Below are positions 46,913 through 59,902 of a stretch of 64,000 nucleotides of DNA, piece by piece (within the stretch, counting starts at the first letter, position 1; every line of letters starts with the position of its first letter). Source of the stretch: Mycogone perniciosa (taxonomy: Eukaryota > Ascomycota > Sordariomycetes > Hypocreales > Hypocreaceae); contig JAOALB010000207.1 of assembly GCA_025331125.1 (NCBI GenBank), positions 1 through 64,000 on the forward strand, written 5' to 3'. The notes beneath the pieces were generated by a model, which saw only the letters and a program-made list of their open reading frames with translations, was not told the origin of the DNA and ran no database searches. The position numbers and the translations under genes are program-made.

Positions 46913-48965
46913 TCCAGTCTGTCTGGACTTTGTTGAAGAATTGTTTGAGTCTTGCAGCAGGCATAAAGATGATGTGTGGTTTGAAACGTTGCCTGTCTGC
47001 TGGTTGAAGTTGACCCTAGCCTTCCTCTCCCTATCTTCAATTCAGAATCACAAAAGTTTTCCCAGCTCCGCATTCACCTAACAAGAAGGCTCAAATCGGG
47101 CTCCCTGGCACGACCTAGGTACTATATTATTAGCTAGTAACGCCGATTGCCCTACATTACTCTGGTTGCAAAGACTCCTCTTATTGCAATAGATTACTAT
47201 TATTATGATAAATAGCTCCTATGTGGCTGGTATTTATATTAGTATAATACCTACAATATATTTGTAAAAAAACCCAATACCCTGTCGGCTAATCGTCTGA
47301 TCAGAATCCCTTGGCGCCAACGAGTATTCTCCAAGTCTATCGTCGTTTTTGCCACAAACACATCTTTCGCGCGGATCAAGACACGGCCCCAATCCCGTTG
47401 AGCGCGTGGGCCTACACGTGACACATCTGTTCTCTTCCTAACTTCCTAAACCAGCGACATGGAATAATACGGACGGCGTCTTTTAATGTTCGCAGACCGG
47501 AGCTAACTCATTGGTCCTGTATTTTCATGCGATATTAGTCGATCTACGCTGAGTGACAGTGGCTAGACATTCCCACTAGATTGACCGGTTGAAGTTAATT
47601 TCCTTGTCATATTTATGTACCATGGGTTGTACAAGACTAGACTCAAGCGATTTAACTATCCGCAAGTTTCTCTCATGAGCCCGCTCAACTGGGCAACCTT
47701 GACTTGTTCCACCACCCTCCTACCCTACACGACACTGCCCAAGTCGTCGGGATAATTCCCGTTAGCCTGGTCCAACCTCAGAGCTTCAACGCCTTATTCC
47801 TTGTATACAGTAATTGCCTATGGCTGTAAACTTACAAGCTTGGTTGTTGGTTGGTGTATTAGTAAAGTGCTTCTACAGCTGTTTGGTACACCGTCTCAGC
47901 ACCTGTCGGCACGATGTTTTTGGGTTCTGTCTACTCCGTACGTTTCCTGGCAATAAAGTAGACGAAAAATCGGCGAGGCTGCCGTTGTCCTGAAACCCGC
48001 TTCATATACATATATTACGACGTCAGATGACGTTTCCGCATGACAATCTGTGACTTGCATTGTGCTTTCCAGCGGCAAAAATAAACGGGGATAAGATGCC
48101 GCAGCGCATTGGAAGCGAGGCATGCTTACTTGATTTGATGCTAGACTTTCTTTTCCCAACCACAGCTGAGCCCCTAAGCCGGGCAAAGTAAATCCGGCAC
48201 ATCGGATCATGTTGGAGATTGGATGGATTCCTCAAAAGAACTGTTTCGGGCTCGGCGGCTCTGGAGGAGTGAGATCAGGGTTTATGAACGAGCATTTCCT
48301 CCGTATGGTCGCGAGGACAGCAGCACGACGTAATAATATGTGACTTGGCGGCTTGCGATGAGCTGTCATAGGAAATAGGAGTCCATCCCCTGGCTGTTTC
48401 ACGCCTTGATCCCTGATTGGTGTGTAGATGAGTCCTCATCACACCGCTTCTGAGGCTCCGTAAATACGGAAACAAGTGGGGAGTATTGACGTTGACTCCC
48501 AGCCGCGCGAATACATACTGCTCGTAAACAATCAACACAATGCTACGAGGCAACCTGTCTCTTACATTCTTCTACACACACACACACACACACTACTACT
48601 ACTCGTAGCATCACTACGATAGTATAGCCAAGAGCTAACTGAGCGGCTCTGGACTATTTCTGGTTCACATTGACCCGAATCTTAGGTAGCTGTCAGCGAA
48701 TCATTTGCTGATCCCCGCCCTGACCGGGGTCTTACATCGCATCAATCTCGGGCAGCAAAGCAGTCATCAAGCTTCATCCCCACGAAAAGGCAAAAACTCA
48801 TTACCACCTACTGTCTTTCAACTCTCCCATCGAAAGGAATCTGGGCCGCATCCAATGTAAGATACATATGCCAAGTGCTGGTTTGGTTTGGCTGGATCTT
48901 TGTTCCGCTAACTTAGCTCAGTGGATCACGCCCACTTCGACGAGACGCCATCACTCACCAGCGCG
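46913..48965. other. Gene-free AT-rich region
   Basis: About 2 kb without a supported gene. 47100-47280 is strongly AT-rich. It also holds TACTCCGTA at 47932, an (AC)n/(ACT)n microsatellite (48573-48603), and presumably the promoter of the next gene. Confidence 0.55.
48573..48603. repeat. (AC)n followed by (ACT)n microsatellite
   Basis: About ten AC units run directly into four ACT units in intergenic DNA. Confidence 0.9.
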
Positions 48966-50731
48966 ATGCCTATGCCCAAGCCCAGATTACTGGAATACCA
49001 CTCTACGACACCACGCAAGCATCATGCCCAAGCTCCCCCAACGGCCGCGTTTGTGAACTGGAGGAGTGTGTCCCTGGCGGCCGCCTCCGAGGCAGATCCC
49101 ACCTCGGACATCCGTCGTTCGGACGACGCCAATATCTTATTGGTGCTTCTGTGCTTTTTTTCACCTGGCGACAAAATTTGCCTGGATTTCCTTCTCCGAG
49201 GAGGCGCGAAGCGTGAGCGATGGAGCAAACGTGGCGGTATTGAAGTAGTCGATGCTATCCAGGCCGGCCTGGTTCCCGAACTATCCGGTCTACTCACAGA
49301 TATTGTGAGATTGACCAAGGCTTTCCAAGAGCTGGAGCAGTCAGTAGTCTTACGCAACCACGACGAAACGTACAGCATCGACGAGGGCACCATTGTTCGA
49401 ATCTATGACAGTCTTCCTTCGGAGATCGGTCCCTTTTGGCGACTCCAAGCGTTGATCGTTGCGTATAGATCGATCCCTTGGAAGTACATTGAACCACCGT
49501 AAGTTTGTCTTCTTTTACCTTTTTTCTTCTTTTCCTTCGGCAATATTCCCATGCTAACGACAATAGCATTGCGAATGCGCGGGCCTGGTATCTGCCTCAC
49601 TTGAAGCATGCAACCCTAGCATTTCGCGATGATATCGAACTCCTAAATGTCAGGACGAAAACCGATCTTGCACTTTCTTTAGTTGAGGCGTCTAGACTTG
49701 CGGACATCAAGTCAAGACGTCTTATCATTGCTGAAGCAAAGTCTGTGGCACACGGCATCGACAACCCATATCTTCAATCATCTATCGCTCTTGGAGACTC
49801 TGCTCAGTCTCGAATTGCAGGAGAGGTAGAAATGGCCATGATTGCCGTTCAAAGTTCAGTTCAAGATGTTCAGACAGACAGTGGTATCGCAGACCCAAGA
49901 ATGCATTCCGCAGCTGGTCAGACTTCTATCCAACAGGCTCTGAACTGCGTTCAAGCCGATGACCTTATTGGTGCAGAGAAGTCTCTCCTAGAGTGGATGC
50001 CTCTCAGCGAAAACTCATCAACTATGGAACAAGTTACTCTATTCCGTAAGAACATGCTGCTGGGTCGAATCTATCGGTATAGAGGCTCTTTCAACAAATC
50101 CCGTTTGTATCTCGAGAGGGCACGAACCTTCGTCAATGACCGCGCCGACCTCAACTTCCACGAGGATCGTCGCGATTTATACTGTGACCTTGCCGATACG
50201 CTCCGGGAACTCAACGACAATGGCTCTGCGGAGCGTCATTTGCGTGCAGAGATCGCACGACGAGAGAAGAATCGCGTCATCTCTGGTAGCCGCAGCCTCC
50301 TCGATATATCGCTTGCAGAAGCGCTTTTTGCTCAAGACCGATTCGAGGAATCGGAAAGGATCTGCAAGAACATACTACGCACCCACCCTAACCTTTTGAG
50401 GATCGAGCAGCTGCGTCTGTACATCACCCTCGCAAAGTTATGCCACACAGCTTTTGACTATGAAGGCGCGCTGTCTCATTGGAAGAGCGCGATGGGCGTT
50501 ATGGGCAGGTTTCGCCCTGCAAATGGTCCTACGACTCGAGTAATTATCCTCTCCATTTGCGACATCCTGCATCGACTAGGCAGGAACGCGCTTGCGGCAG
50601 AATATTTGAAGCAATTGCATTCTCTGGGAGAGTTGCAAAGACCAGGGGGTGTTGAATTTTGGATCGCGGGCTTGAGGCAATGGATGGATTTCCTAGAAGC
50701 GCAAGAGAGCTCTCGCCGCAGCCGCTTGTAA
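48966..50731 (+). CDS. Helical-repeat protein resembling the post-NTPase part of fungal NLRs
   Basis: Exons 48966-49498 and 49567-50731 (68-nt intron, GTAAGT...CTAAC...ATAG) give 565 residues. After a short Pro-rich head, residues 40-180 resemble the winged-helix-like region that follows NB-ARC in fungal NLR/STAND proteins: DDANILLVLLCFFSPGDKICLDFLLRG, then an Ile/Val-rich segment and RAWYLPHLKHA. The remainder is a run of paired helices of TPR type, for example LLGRIYRYRGSFNKSRLYLERA, LYCDLADTLRELNDNGSAERHLRAEI and LRLYITLAKLCHTAFDYEGALSHWKSAM. There is no P-loop, no Walker B, and no effector domain upstream. It may be a stand-alone scaffold or the tail of a former NLR. The family call is inference. 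The ATG at 48966 is the first in frame. Confidence 0.75.
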
Positions 50732-53186
50732 ATCTTGTAAATGGCCTACAGGTATTCACACGGAGGAGGGATTAGGAGGTTTTCCAGTCGTTGCTTGCAT
50801 ACACCGTGCGTACATTCTTTCAGTTTCTCACAGACCTCATACTTTGGAGAGTCTTGCCTGCATCTCACCAGATTGTTTGCATCCACTCAGTCATAGAATT
50901 CAGGGAACTTGGGCATCAGGAATGGGAACTTTCACTTCACGCACTGCATCGATATCTCAATATATATGGCATCAAACCTGTAGTATATTCATTGTATGAC
51001 TTTGGATGTCTATTCGGGATTCATCGTGAGAAACGCAAGATTGAGTGTAATCTTCCTACTCGACTGATTGGACAACATTTACAAAGATGAAGTAATCGAC
51101 ATGTATTAGACCAAATCCGTCTTTAGAGTTCAGTCCCACAGTGTCGGGTTTGGAAAAATTTCGCCCAACTGATGCATTCGTACTCGTAGAGCTACCTCTG
51201 CTTATGATCCACCAAACCCTTGATGGCGGAATTCATTTCATGCAGCAGATGACGGAGTAGCTCCACAGCTCATGAACCCCAGGCCCAACATTTGGAATTC
51301 TGTCTGAGCATCCTTTTGAGGGGCAGTCTCACGCATATCCTCAACTCTGCAGCATCATCCGCAGCAACAAAAGACATGTGAGGGGACAATTTCTCGCAGT
51401 TTTTCTTTGTGGCAGATGTTCGCGAACGCATGCGAGATGAAGATGCCTCAATAAGGGGCCGTTGACGCTGAGGGACCCTGAAGAAGAAAACGATTCACTA
51501 TCCCTGTCGACAGATACGTGCCTGGTCATTGTTATCCATTCCCTGCGACTAGGAAGTCTGCAGTGACAGCATTGTTTGAGTACTCCTAGACAAATCGAAG
51601 ATACCCCTGTGTGTGCGACCGTCGCTTAAGGAGCCTAGACCCAAGGCTTTGTGAGATTGTCGAAGGATGAATGAGCTGTATGCGGTCCGTGGGGAGGCAT
51701 GAGCCTCCTTCGAGGCTTTGGCCACTCAAGGCGAGTAGGCGAATTCATGAGGTGTCCGGTTTGAGATGGACACATGTTGCGAGTACATGCAAACAGTGGT
51801 CGTCGCTGCGTTGGCCAACCTCCCAATGTAATAGTGAACATCACTCTGATAAGTTATACTCCGTAGTTGGTGAAAGTTGAGGGCGGCGGGATTTGCAGCT
51901 GCAGAAGTACTCAGCGCAGAAGCGGCGGACTGTGATTTGCCAGTAGCACCGGCATCATTAGATTTCATGATTTCTCGTACGATGAAAGATTCGGCAGCGT
52001 ATGGAGTCCACACTCGATTTCAGCAGTATACGCGAAGTATTCAGACGAAGAAACAATTCTTGACCTCTGAGCTCCGGTAAAGGATTTCAACAGCCGGGGC
52101 AGGGGATCATTCAAGACGAGAAAACTAGCTGATCGGCTCCGGGATCATCTGCGCTAACTCCGGGAGATATGCCGGATTTGAATCCCTGGAATGAGCAAGA
52201 TAGTGATGAATCGAATCGAATCGAGAGCGGTGGTATTACTACTGGCATCTATTATAGGTGATTCCAAAATTACTCGAACTTACTTGTACATTACGGAGTA
52301 CTCGCCGCACATACATCTATATAACCACTGGGTGTATGCATGTCTCTCTTTGAACCCTGGCCAACACCGCACCTGCTGGTAAGCAAAACGGTTCTTTGTG
52401 TAACTGTCTCACGGTGAGCCGTTGGCTGAAGAAATCGAAGCAGCCGGGATAACGGCGGCTTTGTAAGACCCCCTATGCAAGATATTCTTTTTTCTGTTGG
52501 ATCGGCGGCCCGCAAACTGATGGAGTGGTATCTGACTCGTTGGTCGGACTCGCAAACACGGGGGAAAAAATCTCACCTTTCGAGGACCCCTGTCCAAGCC
52601 AACGGTAAAATGAACAGACAAGCAACACCATGTATCTAAAAGCCGCCCCGATAGGACGGACGCGAGGTCCGCCACAATCAGCTCCCTGGTACTGCCAAGG
52701 AACAGTGTCCACTCATCCATTGCAATGGTTTTAGGGTCGTATCGATGGTGTGTAAAAGATTCCTTGAGACTTCATACTCGTACTTCCCAGAAGAATCTCA
52801 CTCTGACCGAGTCAGTGGAGTTCATGATGCTCCGTTTTTGTGGTGTCATAGCTTATGCAGCTTATTCCAAATTTCGAAATTCCAAATTATTGTAGTAGTA
52901 CCCACCCATGTAGCTATTCTTGGCTATCACCACTGTCAAATACTGAATGTCCGTGTTGTTGATCTCGATCTACATATTACTAGCGTTTTCTCTACCAAAG
53001 TTAGAGACCCGCGATCGCTGCAGGGCAGGTTTGCAAAAAGCATATCCGATATTATCATGCATCATGTACATCGCGACGGATATGTATTGTCACTCAGAAA
53101 CAAATCTACGGATACGATGTGCTGCACATATAAGACATCTCAGACATGCGTAATTGCACCGATGTGCGAGTAGCCAGTCCTCTTTT

Positions 53187-53210
53187 TCTCTCTCTCTCTC
53201 TCTCTCTCTC
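53187..53210. repeat. (CT)n microsatellite
   Basis: Twelve CT units in gene-free DNA. Confidence 0.93.
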
Positions 53211-54360
53211 CCCTGTACGTGCCAAGAATGCCGCCAATAACACGCGTCGCCCAAAGTGCTGCTGGCTCTTTCATGATGATTCTTCCCTCGCACTTGTTTG
53301 TTAATACGAGCCTGGGCCTAGCTAAACTATGTAACGCGAGTAAATGACAAACCGCAGATCTTGAACTGGGATCACAAAAATCTGGTAAAGCTGCTTGCTA
53401 CCTGAGACAATTCTCAAATACCACATTTGTAGCTTGCCCCACAACAGCCCAATGAAACATTACCTGTACTATGGGTGGATGACTCCGACCCTAAAGTTGC
53501 ATCTGTAAGCGACTCATGGAGTATGGAGCGTTCCGCTAATACCGGTTCTCCTTAACGATCATACGGAGTAGATACTACGGAGTACTACATACGAGTATGT
53601 ACTCCATATAGAGTACCACTTCATACCCGACTACCGGCCAGTCCTGTACGTGTACACTCGTATTGTAATTCGCATTATACACTAGCACCAAGACTTGAGA
53701 GAAGCTTGTGATGTGTTTGGAGTAGCTTAAGGGGAACCTGGTTTTTGACTGACTTGGTCATATCTAGGCTCTTGCATCGCCCCATTCTACCCTTGACCTT
53801 TGGCCGCCTCTGCCGTGACAATCTGTTGGTCCTGTCCAATGTTTGCCCACGGCCCTCCCCCATCATCGCTTAGCGTTGGTTCCCATTGCGGCGCCACTCC
53901 TTACTTCCGTAGCTCCCAAGCTTGCATCAGACGATTTAGGCGTCAAAGAAAATAGCCCCCACGACCGGGAAACATGGGTTTCTCTTGGCCCAGGTATCCA
54001 GCTTGCGAGTACTCGTACTACTACTCGCACCTATGAGTACCGAGGCCGTCTTTCTTTCCTTGTTAGGTCCTGTCTGTTTGCGAGTTAACCCCACTGTGTC
54101 CGGGATATTCGGAGGTTAAACGGTTGCGATCCCTGGTGCCTCGAAAATGTCCGTCTAGACCCTGTTAGGCCTGGTGAACACGGATATGTGAGTGGCCAGG
54201 TTAATGACGAAGAAAGCACCAAACTCCATCAGGAAACCTGGTCGTCATTTAATCATGGGGATTAGGCAATCGGAGCCGAAGGGGGGTGGATGTTTCTTTG
54301 TCCCGCCTGATGTTGATGTGATGCTATTCATACACCTCACTCAATGGAGACTTGTTTAGC

Positions 54361-54368
54361 TATAAATC
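54361..54368 (+). promoter_or_regulatory. Probable TATA box of the secreted hydrolase
   Basis: TATAAATC about 110 bp before the start codon at 54469, the right distance for a fungal core promoter. Confidence 0.4.
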
Positions 54369-54468
54369 AAGCCTGCCATCCCAAAACCCGTGGCGTCGTA
54401 TCCTCGTGTCTTGTCACGGCCTTGAACCTCGTAGACGATAGTCGTTCCATCCACGACTCGAGTGACCT

Positions 54469-55738
54469 ATGATCACATCGTCCAACATGTTCAAGTCGAC
54501 AACTCTCCTGGCCCTCGCCACGGTGGCAATGGCACGGAAGTGCCACAACCTCACCGTGCCTCTTTCCCTGACATCCCAAAACGCAGTGTTCGACCTGGAG
54601 GTGCCTCAGACTGAGATTGATGTCACCAATTTCTTCCTCCGCTTCACAAGGCAAGGGTCTGACTATCCTGCACAGATCCAGAAGGGCGTAAGTAGAAATC
54701 CTGCTTACAGAGACTGGCCCTTACTGACACCCTCGTCAGTTCAAGACTATTAGTGGCGACTATGAGATCGCAGCTACTTACTGTGAGCCAGACAGTGGCC
54801 CTGGACATGCCGTTCAGATCATGACCCATGGAGTTGGCTTCGACCGAAGCTACTGGGACCTGTCCTTTAAGGACTACAACTACAGCTATGTTGCTGAGGC
54901 TGTCGACAAGCACGGCTACTCAACTTTCGCCTGGGATCGCCTGGGCATTGGCCGCTCCTCCAAGGGTGACCCGATTAACGAGATCCAGCTATACCTTGAA
55001 ATCGCCGCTGCTAAGGAACTCACAATCGCCCTGCGCGAAGGCTCCATCCCCGGCATCGCGCACAAGTACGAGAAGACAGTTCATATCGGTCACTCATATG
55101 GCTCCATCATCGCTTACAACCTCGTCAACGCCAATCCTAACATTACCGATGCCATCGTTCTAACCGGCTTCAGCCATAACCCCAATTACATGGGCCTCTT
55201 CGCCCTTGGCGGTAACTTTGCGCCCGTCAAGAGCATTGAGACGCTGGCTGAGAAATATCCTGCTGGCTACATCGGTCCCCACACAAGCATTGGCTACCAG
55301 ATCAACTTCTTCGCGCCCGATGACTTCGACCCAGATATGCTCGTCCTGGCCACTGAGACTGGCCAACCTGCCACCCCAGGCGAGCTTCTCACCGTTGGTG
55401 TTGGCACCAGCGAGCCCAATGCCTTCGATGGCCCTGTTCTCGTCATCACAGGAGGTTAGTGCTAACGGTCTTTTCATATAAAATCACGCATGAAGGAATT
55501 TACGCTAACATTAACACACTTAGAGTACGATGTTCCCTTCTGTGGCGGTGACTGCATGGCCACTTCCTCCATCCAAGGCAGTGCTCACAATCTCATTGCT
55601 GCTTCTGAAAAGTTCTTCCCCAATACCTGCACTTTCAACGCAACCGTTGTTCCCGGTGCTGGCCACAGCTTGAACATGGCCTACTCACGAACGAGTACCT
55701 ACGCCTCCATGCTCGATTTCATGGACTCAAACCTGTAA
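54469..55738 (+). CDS. Secreted alpha/beta-hydrolase
   Basis: Exons 54469-54687, 54740-55454 and 55524-55738 (introns of 52 and 69 nt) give 382 residues. A signal peptide runs through MFKSTTLLALATVAMA; either the ATG at 54469 or that at 54487 would supply it. The alpha/beta-hydrolase fold shows an oxyanion segment MTHGVGFDRSYW, the DRLGIGRSS strand-turn, the nucleophile elbow GHSYGS (Ser192) and a C-terminal GAGHSLN (His359). EYDVPFCGGDC near the end probably carries the acid residue and paired Cys. Such proteins are extracellular esterases or lipase-like enzymes of fungi; the substrate cannot be told. Third-position C is frequent, as in the GH55 gene. Confidence 0.87.
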
Positions 55739-57030
55739 AAAGGTCCTGACGCAAGGGGGACCAAACAAAAAAGCCTACTGAGAAAACAACAACAAAAAGG
55801 TTACGAGATACATAGACGAGAGAGAGAGGGGAAAAAAGGAAAAATATTAATATCTCTTGCCTCCCGTGCGACTAGAGAATCGTGAGGAAAGGGATTGGAG
55901 CGTGAGGTAGCGGCGGACTTGACTCTGGCTCATATTTTTTTCTTTTCTTGCTTAAGTCCGGTGAGGGGTGGTGAAGCTGGATGGGTTTGGATGACACTGC
56001 CTTTTCAGGTGAAACTTTTCTTTTCTTCCTTTCTGAACCGTATATATACAATTCGAACAAAGACGGTAAAATTGTATTATTACCCTCTTTATAAATGAGG
56101 GATTCTTTTATTCTAATTAGCTTTACATGGAGATTTTTCTCTCTCTTATTTATTTAGCTTTATTGAGTCATTCTGTACTCCGTATGCAAGTGCCTCTTTT
56201 CTCTTTGTGATGTGAGACAAGGCTTCCCCAACACGGGCGTAAACACGTCCATGGGTTCTTAAGACCGGAGTGGCGGATAACGAGACATGCATTTAAAACG
56301 GTGACCAGTGGATCGGCGATGGGAATTTTGTCCGCTGTCAACACCATGTTGGCCTCAGCTAGCTTTGACTCTGTGTCTGGGACTCAGAGGTGCGGGCAGC
56401 CACCTTCGCGGCAACTAGATCTAAACATGCAGTAAGCTCCCTCGCATTTAAAGATTGAAGTTCTATTGGCTCGCAGCTGGCGGCATTAACTCTGGATCGT
56501 CCTTACTCGTAGAACTCAAGGGGCCGCGGAAATTCGCTGGTTGCTGCAGTCTCGAGGCGACAGACCCATGTCTCGATCACTGCTTAGAGGACAGAAGATA
56601 TCCTAGCTACATAGCCTGAATGACAATAGGAGTATGAAGTATTTGTGTAATATATAGTAGATAAGAAAGAAGCCAAAGACTTAATGTTTCCTTGATGGTG
56701 AAGCTGATCGCTTCTTCTCCCCTTTCCTGGTCAGCTGAAAAGCAAAACTTCTTTGCCGTCCGTGTCTCATAATTTTACTCACTGAACTCAGTGACAAAGG
56801 CATCACTAACACTTTAGAGGATATGTAATCGGCTTCGGCGTGTGAGTGAACTTGAACTTTTACCCAGCCCAGGAAGAGGAGATGCTACTGTCTCGACTAC
56901 AACACTGCAGCCAACTGAGCATTGTGTACATTTTATTGTCCAGTCACTATATCTAAGGTCTGGGTATAGTCCTTCGTCTTTGCATAACCTATCCTATTCA
57001 TATCTACATCCAATCCTTCTGTCATCGTGA
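55739..57030. other. Intergenic, hydrolase 3' region
   Basis: AT-rich 3'-UTR and spacer with TACTCCGTA at 56176-56184. No coding sequence was recognised. Confidence 0.55.
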
Positions 57031-58159
57031 ATGTCGGCAGCTCTTTTCGTCAGCAACCCCCTAACTATTCGGCGTCAAACCCGGCCACAGCTTCATCATG
57101 ATCTCAATTTTGACACTATTGTTCAAGTCTATATCCCCCATTTACCCGACTGCTTTCCAACTCCTTCCTTTCCACCGGTGGCGCTAACCGCAGTGTTGAC
57201 CCAGAAATCCGGTTCGTCAGCAGGATCTTTCCTGATGTGAAGCTGATCAAATTACTGAAAGAGATCACTACGCGCAGTCATGGACACCTTGCCACTTCGG
57301 ATCGTATAAGCGCATACTATGCTGCTCTCTAGAACGCTATATCCTCCAAGGGACTCATCCTGACCCTGCTGTCCGCCAAATAGCTCGAAGTGCTCTCCTC
57401 CCAGGTCTTAGACTTGAAGGATCATTTTCTGAACCTAGCACCGCCGGCACCCGGTATCGTCACTCCTGGTGAGCTATGTATGCTGTGACCTCAATTGTTG
57501 CACATCAGGTGATAGAGTGGTTGCAGATATGGCCGGCGGTTATGGTTCGCGTTGGGTGGCCTGTGAAAAGCCTTATAGTCTCTGCAAATATCTTTGGCCA
57601 CTGACTTTGCAGCCAACAACAATACTGTCAGGGCCTGCCAGCCAATGGATTTGGCAATATAGAATACGTTCTACACCCAGCCTGAGAGATTTATGCATCC
57701 CCCCAGCCTCGTCGCCAGGCAGAGATGGATGCCTTGCCACACCTCTCGTTGGTGATGTGGGCTTCCTTACTCGTTTCTCAAGAGGAAAGGCCGAAGACAG
57801 CATCCACGGAGCCGTCAGGTGTTGGATACATAGAGACATCACCAGCACTCGTTGAGGAGTTGACGGCTCACTTTTTGAGCTGCTTCATCAGATGCGTGCT
57901 TAATTACGCACAACCGCTGAACAAGGCATCACCTTATATCCAGTACCGCCAAGAGCGTCTCTCTCCCTCTCACAACGCGTGGTTATTATGCGTGGAAATA
58001 ATGAGCGAGAAAACGCGGCTACGAAAGGTTTTGACAGGATTACGAGAAATAAGTGTATGTCGGATGGAGAAAGATGATGCTGCCGATGTTGGAGGTGGAA
58101 CGGAAGGAAAATCGAGCTTTGTAAGAAAAGAGGATGGAATGCGTGCGGCAAACAGGTGA
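57031..58159 (+). pseudogene. Decayed or mis-spliced reading frame, unknown family
   Basis: Several segments look like real protein. About 57110-57469 reads VDPEIRFVSRIFPDVKLIKL and LLKEITTRSHGHLATSDRIS in one frame. It is interrupted by TAG at about 57331 and 57381 where Gln would fit, then continues with LEVLSSQVLDLKDHFLNLAP up to a GTGAGC splice-donor-like site. A second frame from about 57508 reads RVVADMAGGYGSRWVACEKPYS. A third (57725-58159) includes ELTAHFLSCFIRCVLNYAQP. I do not recognise the family and could not join the pieces into one product. Both stops are one C-to-T change from CAG, so point-mutation decay of a multi-exon gene is the likeliest reading. Confidence 0.35.
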
Positions 58160-59902
58160 ACGTGCTTCTTATCGTCTATGTCGAACAAGAATACTTGAGA
58201 CTGGAGAGCGGTGTTATCAGCAAAGAGCTGAAAATGCACAAAGATGGAGAAGCGTACCAAGAAAGTTGATGCATCGGCTTGCTTTTCACGTCCATTCAGC
58301 CGCATAGCGTGCCGTTGCCGGTATGTTATGCTTATTAGGAGCGCTACTATATATGGATCATGAAAGGGCTCCGAAGGAGTGACTTTCTTTAGCTGGAGTT
58401 TGAATAGTTCGTTAGTCGGCTCGCTGTGCCGTCTGCGATGCTGTGACTGTATTCTGGCAAAACGCAACTCGTTAATCTCGGCGCGATCGACACATGCAAC
58501 GACTGGAGATATCCTCCCTGTATATGCCTCGAGGAAGACACAGGCGCAAGGGAGGGCTCTGATGCCATATTGGTTGAAATAGAAATTGAGTTTGTATTTT
58601 TGATAGGGTGTATTTCTGTAGCAATAGCAATAGAGTACATTAGCTGGAGAACATCACCGTATTGAATCATATGCAAGTGAGACACGAACGCGGTTGTAAA
58701 TGGACACTCTGGAGACGCAAAAATCCGGTAAAACTACATCTCTCGCCCCATCAACTCATTTTTGGAGAAAAGCCTCTTGAAAAACACAGATCCAGTCTTT
58801 CTGCCGGTGAAGTCCGTTGCGATATTGCTGGCGCTAATGAGGGCTCTTCGAAATAGCATTGCAAGAGCTCCAAGTGGCGGCTGGTCCACTCTACGGGGTC
58901 GATTAGTAGGCGTTCTCGACAATATAGACGAGTAAGTTGATAGATTGAAAAACGGCCGAGAGAGGGAAGTGATGGCTCCATGGGGTGGAAAAACTCTAAG
59001 GCGCGTGTTTGATAGAGGAGATGCTTCGTGAATGATTGCACGTTGAAGGCAATGAATACCCTGCCTTCGTTATAGTGCATGATCGGACTAAACTTTCGCC
59101 GCCAGGAGGAGCCTAGAACAGGCTTCAATGGCAATTGGGGCAAGACAGCGCTGAAGCTCGGGGCCACCGCTGTAGTTTTAGCGTCTAAGACCACTGTAAC
59201 TAGCGCTAACGCGCTGTGGCTTTGCGTCCATTGGTATTGAATTGACCCCTGGGCCTCTTCTATGTACTTCGTACTGTCACTACGAGTAATCCTGTGAACC
59301 GGCTGGCATGCGACAGGCGGATATCCTGACCTTGACCAGTAAGGCCATAGCTAATGCGCACTCGATTTTGAGAGAAACAATCGATCTTATAGGTTTTAAG
59401 GCCAGGCTGCCCAGTCTCGTCTTCATCGTTAAGCAGGGATACAGAGTGCAGAATCACGTCATAGCGGAATCGTGCAGACCAGTGGTACCTGCCGACCTCC
59501 GCATTCACCGGCGGTTTCCTCAGGCACCTACGAAGTACAGATCCGACTTCATCCGTTATCAAAACGGAAATACTACTCCGTATTATCATCGCCTTTCCCC
59601 CAAGAGAACCGCCCACTTGAAAGTTGGGCGCAATCGCCTCGGTTCTATTGGCAATCAGTGGTTATCAATCAGCAGCGGCCTGGGCTCCTTATCAGTGGAT
59701 CCGATCTAATACTACGGAGTAGTAGTACTATTATTACTCGCACCGCCTTCTTGGTAACGCGCCACTCGGCGGCATCCGACGTACCCAAGAATTGACATGA
59801 ACTCCTATCGGAGATAAGAACATCACCTCGCCTCTCTATTTCGCTCTCCTTTCCTTCGAAGGGCTTGAACTTCAGGATCAATCTCAGTCAGACACAAGCA
59901 CA
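58160..59902. other. Intergenic, promoter side of the dioxygenase
   Basis: No confident gene. A minus-strand open stretch at 59100-58751 is mildly protein-like but has no ATG in a sensible place. TACTCCGTA at 59574 and TACGGAGTA at 59713 lie within 330 bp of the dioxygenase start. Confidence 0.5.

Larger units (their letters stand above)
50732..54468. other. Large gene-free region
   Basis: 3.7 kb in which no frame on either strand looks like a gene. It holds TACGGAGTA-type motifs at 51857, about 52292, 53562 and 53576, and a (CT)n run at 53187-53210. It ends with the promoter of the hydrolase; TATAAATC at 54361-54368 is a fair TATA candidate, about 110 bp before the ATG. Confidence 0.55.

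Noticed and set aside
51726..52013. Minus-strand open frame rich in Ala and Ser
   Set aside because: Low-complexity composition, no conserved segment, no splice-consistent neighbours, and it lies in a gene-free zone.
53562..53625. Cluster of TACGGAGTA, ATACGAGTATGT and ACTCCATAT considered as a miniature inverted-repeat element
   Set aside because: The two arms match only in short pieces and there is no clear target-site duplication. It is treated as part of the dispersed 9-bp motif.
58751..59194. Minus-strand frame of about 147 codons near the dioxygenase promoter
   Set aside because: Its upstream boundary is not an ATG, the first ATG is far inside, and composition is only weakly protein-like. 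No domain was recognised.
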